Shown: piece after piece, positions 23,566 through 34,500 of the stretch | How positions within the stretch are numbered: the stretch's first letter is position 1 | Layout of the letters: the number at the start of each line of letters is the position of its first letter | Source of the DNA: Combretum micranthum | Lineage: Eukaryota; Streptophyta; Magnoliopsida; Myrtales; Combretaceae | Reading direction: 5' to 3' | Assembly (NCBI GenBank): GCA_024138025.1 | Contig: JAMXBD010000402.1 | Coordinates: 868,001-932,000, forward strand | DNA: 64,000 bases | Position numbers and translations under genes: made by a program | The notes under the pieces: generated by a model | Databases searched by the model: none | The model's input: the letters and a program-made list of their open reading frames with translations, nothing else | What the model was told of the DNA's origin: nothing

Positions 23566-25231
23566 CTATAAAGAAGTCTGGAAGAACTTGAATTGTGTGC
23601 ATGTAAATAGCTTCGGTGAAGATTTATTCAATTTCCCACAACGTTTAATACAGAACTCTTCCATAGTTTTTGGTGTGTCCACAATTTTTTCCAGAGACTG
23701 ACAATCCATCAAGATTAATGCGTTCAATGATTCCAACCTGCCAGTAATCTCAACCAAACTGGGACATGAATACACTTCCAAATACTTGAGCTTCTTCAAA
23801 TTTGACAAATCCGGTAGACTCCAAAGTTTTGCACAATTCTTAATAAATAATTTTGTCAAATTCTCTACTACACCAATGCCAGGAATCTCAACCAAATTAT
23901 GACAAGCCAACACTCTTAAATCCTTGAGCTCCTTCAAATTTGACAAATCCGGTAGACTCCAAAGTTTTGCACAATTCTCAATGCGTAATGTTGTTAAATT
24001 CTCTAATAAACCAATGCCAGGAATCTCAACCAAATTAGGACAAGACAACACTTCTATAGTCTTAAGCTTCTTCAAATTTGACAAATCCGTAGTCTCCAAA
24101 GTTCTGCACAACTTTCAATACATAATGTTGTTAAATTCTCTAATACACCAATGCCAGGAATCTCAACCAAATTATGACAAGCCCACACACTTACATATCT
24201 GAGCTTCTTCAAACTTAACCAATCTGGTAGACTCTGAAGTTTCATACAAATGCTAATATGTATTCTTTCTAAGTTCTCTAGCATATCAAGCTCATCAATT
24301 TCAGAAATTTCACAATCCACTAAAACTAGCTTTTGCAACGATTCATGGCCGAAAAGTCCCTGCAGTGTGCTAATGGGAGTTCTATAAATGCTCAAAGAGT
24401 CCAATTTTCTCAAATGCGAGAGATCTAATGAAGTCCTGAGTAAGCTACAACTCGAGATTTGTAACGTCGTTAAACTTGAGGGAAGATCCATTAAAGTCCT
24501 CAATGATTCGCAATCCCCAATCATTAAGTCTTTCAAGCCTAACGGAAGCTTCGAGATGCTTTGGAGCATGGTACAAGAAAAAAGTTCCAACGTTCTAAGA
24601 TGAGATAGGATGATCAGATCTTCATGCAAGCTAATTATGAGTCGAGAGTTCAATTGCAATGTCTCCAAATTGGTAAGCCTCCCAATCCAACATGGGGCAG
24701 AATCGCATGCCTCAAATGGATCGACAGCCTCTTCATTCAAATGTAGTCTCAAATGCTTCAAATTGATTAGGTTTGAGATATCTGGAATTGTTGGTGTCCT
24801 TGCTTCCACCACTTGTAGCGTAATCATGCCCGAATCGTCAAGAGATTTTCCATCATTTCAATTGTAGTGGGCAATTTTCTTAAGCGAGTCGAACTAATGA
24901 GCAATGTCTCCAAATTCTTTAGGTTACCAATCGTATGGGGAAGCTCAACAATTCCAGAATTCACTAAATCTAGATCAATCAATAATTTTAAATCTCCAAT
25001 TGACTCTGGAAGTGCCTTTAATCCTATGCAATCTCTTAAGGACAGCTTTAAGAGGTTCACCAGCTTTCCGATTGAGTCGGGGAGTACAGTGATTTTTGTG
25101 CGTGCTAATGAAAGCCTTGTGATATTAATTGCAAAATCCAGCGAATTGACCTTGCTCAAATACCCGCAGTCACGGGAATCAAAAACCTTTAATCTTCTCA
25201 TGAGTGACCAATTGGGGATTTCCACTATACG
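23566..25231 (-). pseudogene. TNL-B exon 4, 3' part of LRR exon, frameshifted
   Basis: Continues the LRR exon after the insertion. The first segment reads VEIPNWSLMRRLKVFDSRDC, ITVLPDSIGKLVNLLKLSLR and RLRKLPTTIEMMENLLTIRA then a stop at 24824. In another frame it resumes TIPDISNLINLKHLRL, CWIGRLTNLETLQLNSRLII and LLRTSLDLSHLRKLDSLSIY to about 24090. A third frame carries LWSLPDLSNLKELKDLRVLA and CHNLVEIPGIGVVENLTKLF to the stop at 23566. The second break is a single missing base near 24089 (CTACGGAT against CTACCGGAT in the neighbouring unit). The first, near 24830, appears to be a frameshift with possible loss of repeats. The region ends in a 46-residue repeat array (see 23794-24344). Confidence 0.88.
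23794..24344 (-). repeat. 138-bp LRR repeat array in TNL-B
   Basis: The LRR C-terminus holds units of 138 bp (46 codons). The anchor CTTCAAATTTGAC or its variant (plus strand) recurs at 23794, 23932, 24070 and 24207. Spacings are 138, 138 and 137; the short one contains the 1-bp deletion. The encoded unit is of the form NLKELKDLRVLACHNLVEIP followed by GIGVVENLTKLFIKNCAKLW and SLPDLS. The units nearest the 3' end are the most alike, which suggests recent intragenic duplication. The fourth unit (24207 onward) is clearly diverged. Confidence 0.8.
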
Positions 25232-28200
25232 TGTAATCCCCCTAATTTTACGTAGTCTAATTTTAACAAATACTGAAAATGTAGTATAGAATTATATTGA
25301 ATAATTGGAACAAGTAGTAAAAAATCACTCTAAATTTTTCTCGATTTACAAACGTCAAAGAATGAATTTGATTATAGTTAGAAAGATTAAAATCTCTATT
25401 AATAAAATTTTTCGAAATACAAACTGTAACAAATGTGATCTCAAATAATTTATAAAACGACGATAAATCAATCGTTAATATAAATTACTGAATCATTTTT
25501 CCTTAAGTTCAATACTTAAGAAATGAACCCTATACTTGTTAAATAGTGAACTAATAGTGTTCAAATTATTTTTAATATGTTAACACTATTAAGTAGCCTA
25601 GATAAAATATGTTGTTATTAACAAATTAGTATAATTAACTCCTGTACAGTAAAACCTGACATTTGATAAAATGATCAATAGTCCAATAAACAAATCATAG
25701 TCAATCGTAATTTTAAATCACAATAAAAGACGATTAATTTTCAGAACTTGCAAGATATAAAAATATAAACGGAAGACAAATCACTAGAATTACAAAAGAT
25801 ACGATAAGATCACAAATAGATCAACATCTAAGAATCTAGAACTTAAATGAATATTTAAAATTACACTAATATTCTAATTAAAAGATTTAGAGATTTTATA
25901 AATTAAAATCCTGAATTGTCAACGTAACATTTAATAATTTTCATAACTAGAAAATGAACGAGTTGCCAAATGTAAAACTAATATAAAAAAAACATGATTC
26001 AACAAAAATCCTAGAATAGATTTATGAGATATAATAAACTCACTTGTAGCTTGAAAAGCTCGAATAAAAATTTCCTTGACCCGAATAGATACCAAAAACG
26101 AGATTTCGTATCTTGAAATGATAATTCAAGATATAATTCAAAGTAGCTCTAAATTCCAAAACCGATAAGATATAGTTTATTTATAGAGCCTATCGGTATA
26201 AAATAATAGATTACAAATACAAATAGACACTAATACTAAACAATAACTATCAATTTAAAACTAAAAAGAAAATTTCAAATCCGCTGTTTTAATTGTTAGA
26301 ATTCTAACTTTATTAGGACTTGGTTCCTAATTTAATTCACCAAACTTGAAAATTTAATCACGTAAGTTAAAAATACTAAAAATAATTAATCGTGTGAAGT
26401 TTTAACTAAAAATTTGAAAATACAAATAACTAAAATTTTTGTAGTAACTTAGATAAAATTATCTTGATAAAACGTAAATATAATAAGAGTAGATATATGC
26501 GAATAATTTATTTTCTTAATAAAAATATTTTTGTCAATAACTATTAAATATAAAAAAAAAAAAAAGAAGAGGACATCGGATGTTTTCAACCGCTGTACAA
26601 ATGGAATATTTGGAGCGTGATCAGCAGAGGAGGCAACCGAGTGAAGATCAATCCACGCGCGTGAACAGCATGGATGAGCAACCGAGCAGCTGGAATCCCA
26701 CGCGCACTGCAGGAGTTCATCGAGCAACTGGAACAGCTTCCCTCCACGCGCAACAACAACGACACAAGCAGTAAGGGACAAACGAGCAGCAGCACCAGCA
26801 AGCAGTCTCCATGCCAGCGCAACAAGCAGCAGCCCCATTCTAGAGCACAGCAGCAAGCAGCAGGAGCCACACACACCTCACACACACGCAAAACAGAGCA
26901 CCTGGAGTTGCAGATTTCAGCGGTTGATTCTTGTCAACTTTGGTCCGATTTTTAGAACAAATTCCAACCTGAAAATGACACCCCAACCAATCCACAAGTT
27001 ACACCTATAACCTACAATTAATTTGCAAGAATCACAGCCCAAATAGAAGAGGAAAACAACTGCAAAGTAAACTAGAAATTCGTCCTACAGCAGCAAAAGA
27101 CTTCCTGATACAGAGCTCTGAGATTTCTTGTCCAACTTTGATCTAAATTTGAGCTTCTAAATTCAAACGAAATTGACCCAAAAACCAACCAAAACACTCC
27201 ACATGTAAATAAAAATAAATGAGGAGAATTTCAGCACACAAAAACAACCATAACCACTTCAAAGATCCATGTAAAAATCAGATGTTACCAGCTGCAACAG
27301 AGGAGAAGAATTCAACAATTACAGCAGCACACTTCTCCAATTCAACTCCGATTTTTGCAATATTCCTAGGACTAAATGAGCTGATATTTTGACCAATCAA
27401 ACACCAATAAAGGGCCTTCAAATGGACACTTAATACACAAAAAATTAATGAGAAAATCGGATCCAAAATTCGTCCAAAAATCAAGGTGGAATTGTTCCAG
27501 AAATTCCAGTTTTCACACTTCAAATTTCAACAGATTTTGACCCGATTTTTACACAAGTTAAGCTCTTATTTTTACACACATAAATAGCATTAATTAGCTA
27601 CCAAACAAACACCATTAAAGCCCTCAAAGATAACCACAAAAATTTGTCAAAACACAAGTCAAATTATCATCCAAATTGCAAAATCGTATAGAAATTTACA
27701 GCTGCAATTGTGGACATTTTTCAAGTCCAAAACTCATTCCATAGCCTCTAAAACTTAGTTTAGTCCTAGTATAAGTATATAAGCCTAAGTTAGACACAAT
27801 TTGAGCTCATAAACCCCATAAAAACACTCTAAAATCTCAGCTGCAACCACAAGTGCGTCCAGCACTTTTTATTTTCCTTTTTCCCATTACAACCTTCAAC
27901 TTAGAAGCTTAGAAACCCTTGTATAACCAACCATAAAACCCCTAGCTTTCTTCCATATCCTACCTACACACTAAGCTCATCAACAACATCAATTCCTCTC
28001 TCCAACAACATCCAAAACCGAATCAAAAAGTTTTAGTTATCATAAAATCCAAGATGGAAAAGCTAGCTTAATAAGGTAAGGATATTGGTTAGAATTTGTA
28101 AACTTCCATTATAGTTAATGATGCTAACTTATAATTTAATTAAGAACTCATCATCCAACCTTGATATAGGTTCAATTCTTGCTTAAAAAGGAAGTTGAAA

Positions 28201-30733
28201 ATCCTTTTTCCATTCCAAGCCAAGGTAAGTCCTAAACTATTAACCTATCTTTGTTATAGTTATGTATAGACTTTAAGATGAATTATTGAGCATTTGAAGA
28301 AAGTTTTGTGGTTAATAAAAGTTGCAAATCTATTGATGAATTCAAGTAGATGGATGGTTGATATGTTAGAAATGTCTAGATATTGTTGACAAAGAAAGAC
28401 AACAACTTAGAAATATTATAATTATAGTAATAGTAAATTCGGATCTAGGAATAAAGTGTATAAAACAAGACTCAAATTTTATCTAAACTAGTTTAAATTC
28501 ATGTCTAATACTCCTGAAACCTTATATGAACATAAAACTTGATAAAACAAGCTTTAAAAACATGATTAGGAGTTCTACGTTACAATAAAATGTATTATGA
28601 GTAAATTCATAGAAATTGCACATATTAATACCTCTATAAATTATGAATGAACTTGGGATATGAATGTAGACTTAAATGAGATCCTCTAAAATGATATACA
28701 ATCAAAAGAAAATTAAAAGAATTAAACAATAAAAATTCCTTTACTGTAAGAATCAATACTTAAGAAATCACAAATTAGAAAATCATTCAGTTTACAGTCT
28801 TAATAAACCAACATCAACTTTACTGTTATTCCTGTAAGTATGATTATAAGTATTGCTATTAATATTACTACTAAGTATAGTATTTAGTATTGATGATGTT
28901 TTCATCACGACTCATGAACGATTATTAAAACTGTTATCTTCATGTAAACGCTACTATATTTATATATCGATACTATTATTTTGTCACTAATAGTATGAAA
29001 ATTGATTATTATTATTATACCTATAGTTATTACTAATATTTATATTAATGTTTCAAAACTAAAAGTACTAATAATATTGTAGTATTAAACTTAGTTGTTT
29101 TGCAATAAGAATGAAACTGAAGTATAATAAAAATTTAATAAACCTAAATACGGTTTTATAACTTCTGAAAGGTATAGATACTAGAACATATTCTTAAATA
29201 AATAAAAATACCAATTTTTGAGAGACAGATAAGGTTAACGGGCAAAGAATTAATAAATAAAAATCTTCTATCAAAAGCAGTAAAACTTAAGAAAAGACAA
29301 ACTCCTTGAATAAAGATATAGATAGCAATTAATAAAAACTATATCAAACACCGATACGGAATATCTAGATATCTAAAATGATTTAATTAAATTATATAAC
29401 GATGCAATAATTAAAGTAACAGGTTTAGTCGAATATTCGGCGATTAGAATCAACACCTTTAATTATAGGAAGACTTCTCTTACAGAAACGGCCCGATAAT
29501 GAATCCCTGTTATTTTCCTTTCATAGGAAAATAGATCAATTTCTGGATTATCAATAGCTTATTCAACTACTTAGCGAGGAACCCAGGTGAGTTACTTGAC
29601 TTTATCACATTGTTTGTGCTTGTAGTATAGTTGCACTTGTAATAATATATATATTCAATTGATATGCATGCGGGATTGGGATACTGCATGATGCGTGGTG
29701 TATGATTGAAAGGCAAATTATCATAATATAAGCGTTAATCCTATTGTATGTTAAATATTGTATGAAATATGTTGCTGATTGTCTGTAAATTGTATGATCG
29801 CCTTAAACTTGATTAACAACTGACGATACTATAAATGAAATGGACATGCATTGCACGATTTGCATAAACTGCATATGGAGATGTGGCAGCCTACTACGTG
29901 TTAGTATTTCGGTTCTCTGGTAATGCTTGGTTTTTCTAGGCAAAAGGCTATTAGTTCTACGCAAGCTTACCTTTGTTCCGTCGGTTCCATGGGAACTAAC
30001 TGGAAAATGAAGGACGCCGCCCATGGTATCGCTTTGAAATGACTACCACTTAATGGAGTCTCTTTGTTCCAAAAGGAAATTGAGTGAAGCAACTGAGTGT
30101 TGTTATTCCTATGGTTCTCTGTTTCTCCTGGGTAGGTGGGCCATAGATCGGTTCCTTCAACCCCGATGAAGAGGGCGTAAATCTTCATCCTGTTTTGGAT
30201 TCTAGATCATCCAAGCTTGTAATGTGCATATGATTGATTGTTGCATTACATATGATTGATAATTATACTTGGTTGCTATTGTTTGATGTGTGGTCTGGTC
30301 AGGTTATCTCACTGAGCCCGTGGTTCGCTCACCCCCCAACAGTTTCTTTGTGCAGGATTATTACTAGCTGGGATTGGGCTAGGAATGTGTGAAGAGAGCT
30401 TCTCCAGCAAACTCTATTGAAGATAGAGATATAGGATATGGTGAACTTAGAATGTAAATTAGCTGAATTTTAAATTTTGTATGTTGTAGTTTGGAAACCC
30501 AATTTCACTATTTGGTGGGGGATACCGATTCTCTGCGATCTTGGTGGAAATTGGAAAATCAAATTCCATAGTTGAAATACTGTAATATATTATATCATTT
30601 GTAGAATAAATATTTATAAATAAATAGAGTCTTGTATACTCTGACATACAAGACGGCTCTCATGTTACGGGTGCACACGTGATATGATGGCTTTAGATAA
30701 ATCCTGTTAGGCCCCCATATTAGAGTCGTGACA
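25232..30733 (+). mobile_element. 5.5-kb LTR-type element inserted in TNL-B LRR exon
   Basis: The ends are TG (TGTAATCCCCCTAATTTTAC at 25232) and CA (TTAGAGTCGTGACA ending 30733), flanked by a perfect 5-bp duplication ATACG (25227-25231 and 30734-30738). Removing the element plus one ATACG restores the LRR reading frame exactly, which fixes both ends. TG...CA ends with a 5-bp duplication are the hallmark of LTR retrotransposon integration. No gag or pol domain was seen, and I could not find the two direct LTR copies, so it may be a very long solo LTR or a non-coding LARD-like element. Landmarks include an A/C-rich leader (27540-28060) with AAGGTAAGG near 28073, a GGTGAGTTAC near 29587, and CTCACTGAGC ... 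CTCACC ... TGCAGG near 30310-30356. The CAG/GCA-rich part at 26580-26900 has overlapping open frames without recognisable domains. Confidence 0.8.
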
Positions 30734-30990
30734 ATACGAGTACCTGCAATAATTAGCTCCTTCAATGAGTCCATGCTACCCAGTTCTTTTGGCAGCTCCT
30801 TCAAACGTTCGCAACCGCTCAAGTTAATTATGATCAAGTGCTTTAGCAGACTGACAGACTTATCAATTTCAACTAGCCCTGTACAATCTTCAAGAATCAG
30901 TTGCTCAAGACACGGGTGAGAAGAAAAATCTGGAGTTTTGACCAATCGGTCACAACTCGTGAGGTTCAAAACCTTCAAGTTTCTAGCCTT
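30734..30990 (-). CDS. TNL-B exon 4, 5' part of LRR exon
   Basis: The acceptor is TTTACAG before KARNLKVLNLTSCDRLVKTP. The reading continues DFSSHPCLEQLILEDCTGLV, LLKHLIIINLSGCERLKELP and SLKELIIAGTR, then meets the inserted element at 30733. The last five bases, 30734-30738, are one copy of the target duplication (ATACG on the plus strand). The codon series GGT ACT CGT AT- is completed by the other copy at 25227-25231, giving R-I-V-E-I-P-N-W in frame. Confidence 0.92.
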
Positions 30991-31117
30991 CTGTAAATCA
31001 GAAAAACAAAAATATGCAACTAAAAGTAAATTCATTTACACATAGAAGAAGTTGATGATGATGATGATGATGATGGTGATGATGGTGATGATAAGCTTGG
31101 TATGGGGAATGTCGTAC
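30991..31117 (-). other. TNL-B intron 3 with (GAT)n tract
   Basis: A 127-bp intron with GTACGA donor and TTACAG acceptor on the minus strand. It holds a trinucleotide repeat (plus strand GATGAT..., about 31053-31092, with two GGT interruptions). Run-through translation gives a histidine string, which explains a misleading His-rich open frame here. Confidence 0.85.
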
Positions 31118-31489
31118 CTTAATATGACTCCAACCACCCCAGCTACTTTTAATTGAACTCCCATAGAGTTCCAAAATCGCTAACTTTTCGAAAGAGATAT
31201 TCCTTGTGTTATGCATTCCAGGAAAATAAGACCATGAAAGCCATCTCAGTTTGGAGAAAATGAATGGACCTCTACCCCTACCTCTAGGGAGTATATCCTC
31301 TAAAATAACTTTTGAATACCATCTGTGCCAAGTGTGTCTTGCCTCCAGAGTTTTATCTCGGTCATCGTCATAATCGCATTCCACACGAAGAAGCCTTAAA
31401 TTAGGTAGATTGGCAAATTTATCACTTGAGAAATAATAATGTGATTGATCGCTAATATCAACGCAAATGCCTTGAATATTTTCATGTCC
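31118..31489 (-). CDS. TNL-B exon 3, NBS-LRR linker
   Basis: The acceptor is a long pyrimidine tract ending TTTAG at 31490. The exon reads GHENIQGICVDISD, FANLPNLRLLRVECDYDDD, FIFSKLRWLSW and LAILELYGSSIKSSWGGWSH, then IK at a GT donor (AAG then GTACGA). This is the characteristic exon between MHD and the main LRR exon in plant TNLs (IQGI... L.LLRV... LRWLSW... LELYGSSI). It is 372 nt, phase 0 at both ends, matching exons 2 and 4. It is not contained in one annotated open frame with an ATG, so a gene finder may miss its first third. Confidence 0.9.
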
Positions 31490-31554
31490 CTAAAAAAAAA
31501 AAAAAAGGAAAAAAGAAGATAAATTAATAAACAAACAAAATATAGACGTAATTC

Positions 31555-31592
<38 letters not shown>

Positions 31593-34500
31593 GGTGCATT
31601 TAACGAGGGGGTTGTGAGGGGTGGAACTTTAAGACAAAAATTAGAAAGGAGTTTCTAATTATGTTGTTTTGTGAACCACCACCTACTTTTAATTTAGATG
31701 TTAGATGAAATTGGTTTGTTATTTTAAGTGTATCCATATTGTGTATGCAGTATTTATTATTGTTTCTTTAGATTAAAAATTTGGCAAGTCCTTAGGAAAA
31801 AAAAAGAACGTAAATTTATTTTCCTTTTAATTTTATGATACTTGTATATTTATGATATTATAGTGATCATATTGAATATTATAATGCAAAATGAGAAAAT
31901 ATGTATAAAAAACCAACGTTATAACATTATGTAAGAATAAAGTGGTCTTAGATGTACTTGTCATCTTTTAAAAAAATTGACTATTGATATAACCCACAAT
32001 TTTATAAAAAAAAAAAAAAATTAAAAGCTGATTATAAATATTATTGTATAAATACGAAAAAAAAAAACAATTGCCTTTAAATAAAATGGTAATTTGCAAG
32101 TACACCTTTTTATGTTACTTCATGTACATTTATCTCTCTTATCTTTAAATTCATGCATTTAGACCCAAATCTTATTGAGGAAAAAAAAAGTGCATTTTTA
32201 CTACATTAGGAATCTAAATGCATACTTTTTAAAGATTTGAGCATATCTAAAAGAGGATGAAGTAAAACATATGATGTGTATTTGTAATTGACTCATAAAA
32301 TTTGTAGTAAATACAATCTGAACTTCAATTTTGGCAACAAGTTCCCACAGCCACAATTAGTAATTAATATTTCAAGGTACACAAATACATGAGAAAATTG
32401 ATAGGTTATTAAGAATCCTAGCTTAAAAAAATTATGTTATAACATGTAATAAAAAATTTCTTAAATTCAATAAGTTTAAGATGGCTCCCACAAATTACAA
32501 GGTAGGTTCTAATTCCAAAATTTGAAAATTAACACCTATAGGCTAGGATTCAATTAAGGATTTATACTCACGTAGTACTTACTTAACCCTAAGTCATTAT
32601 TTATACATACCTAAATCATAAAAGCTATCCCTTTAGCTATTTGATATTCAATAATCCTATGTAATATGATAGACATAAATTTTATTTTGCTTAGCTTCAT
32701 CCAATGTAAGACAAATCACAATGAATAGTTTGAGTACAACATTAATTAACGAATTCCCTAAGGATAAAAATAAGTAAAGATGTGAATATCTCTTCAATTT
32801 GTTTTTCTCTATAAAGTAGCCCTTAGTTTTCATGTTTTCATGACGTTACTTATTTTAATTGTTAGATCAAGGAGTACGATGTTTCTCTAGTAATTTATCT
32901 ACTTTAAACAAAAGTCTAATCATAGCCTATGATTATTTATACTTAATCAACAAAAAAAAAAAAAGAATTACCTTTGAAGTATTGCAATTCGTAGACAAAA
33001 TGCCCATTAACTATTTCATGTAATGGGAATATTCTTTATTGATTAAAAGATTTTATTGCAAGGCAAGAAATATTTACCCTATTTTCACATATACAAGAGT
33101 ATTAGGACTTTTGACACTTATCTTATTTATAATGAGTCAATGTGGAAGGTTCAAATCAAAAGATAGAAGCAAAGGTTTTCTAGCATTTTTCTCTAGATAG
33201 CAAGTCGAACAAATGCTCATGTGTAAGAAAATGGTGCTAAAAATGATATTACATAAGGAAGGCCATGTTACTGTGGAAGGAGACTTAGGGCCTAATGCAT
33301 CCATTTATATCTAAGACATGGAAATCTTTATTAAATTTTCAACATGTAATTCTAAGCTCACGTGAGATAAAGTCTTCCAATGGATGAGTTTAACCCTTTT
33401 AAGCATACCACCTATAGTATGTGCTAATGATTTTAGGTATACGACACTACCCCTAAAGATACATGGGGGACCATATCTAATAACACCGCTCTTGATTATT
33501 GAAACAAGATAAAATAAATTGCATTAGACCATGCTAAATAACTGTGAGGATGTTTGACCATATGTAAGATGCATGTTTGTTGATTTTTAAAATTTACAAA
33601 GTTCATTTTTTAGCTAAGCAACATTTTGGCATACAAGTTCTTAAATGAGGCATTTGAGGAAGAATTAAAGACCCACAATGTCCACAATATAAGTTATCTT
33701 GTATTTTCCTTTATGGTTTAAATATAAGATAAGCAAACTTTTTAACCATTTTTTTTTTTAAAAAGACGATTAAATTTAACCTTTTGTTCTTTTGTGTAAA
33801 TATGTAACTGAGGCTCTGTTGTGCTTAAGTATCTCATGACTTAAAGGCTTTTTCATGGGATAAAAGCACTAACATCTAGCTATATAATTACCATGTAGTA
33901 AACAGAGTTGGGTTTATCACAAAATCTACATAAGTAGGATTGAAATTATAGAATAATGGTATGTATGTTTTAGATGATCAGAACAAAAACCCTATGACCT
34001 TTTATGGGCAACTGTCTAGCATAATATTATTGAACTACTATGAAAGTCATTGCATCTTATTGATTAAGTGTGGATGGTATGGCACACATCGCAATAAACA
34101 TGAGAGTAAAAATGATCATATATGGATATATTATTAATTAACACATATCATACATAGTATGATAATGAGCTTCGCATTCTTATGGACTACTATTAACAAA
34201 TTTTTTACTTGAAAGATATGAAGAAGAAATCGAGTGATTAGATATCAATCCTGATAGTTCATCACTATCATCTATTCAATCATGTATTATTTTAAACTAA
34301 AGATTGTAATAGCAATTATATCACCAATTAACCTACAGAAGATGAGCCACTTTAACGGGAAATAAGTAAATCCTAGTAGATCTTGAGAGATAGTATCTTC
34401 ATATACTTTAAGAATCTAGCATCTATGCTAAAGGAAAATGTTGATGGTAGTACTAAACCCATGGAGTACCTTTTTTTCAATGGAAAAGAACAAATGATTT

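Noticed and set aside
26449..26955. Overlapping open frames on both strands in a GC-richer patch inside the 5.5-kb element
   Set aside because: Composition-driven (CAG/GCA-rich); no recognisable domain, several frames equally open, and the patch belongs to an inserted non-coding element.
30742..30744. GT donor ending the LRR exon at 30744, with an acceptor at 25225 giving a 5.5-kb intron
   Set aside because: Phases would also work, but the perfect ATACG duplication, TG...CA ends and the restored frame AGTRIVEIPNW explain the data better as an insertion. Cryptic splicing of the element remains possible.
31021..31117. Histidine-rich protein segment
   Set aside because: It is the translation of the (GAT)n microsatellite in TNL-B intron 3, outside the spliced exons.
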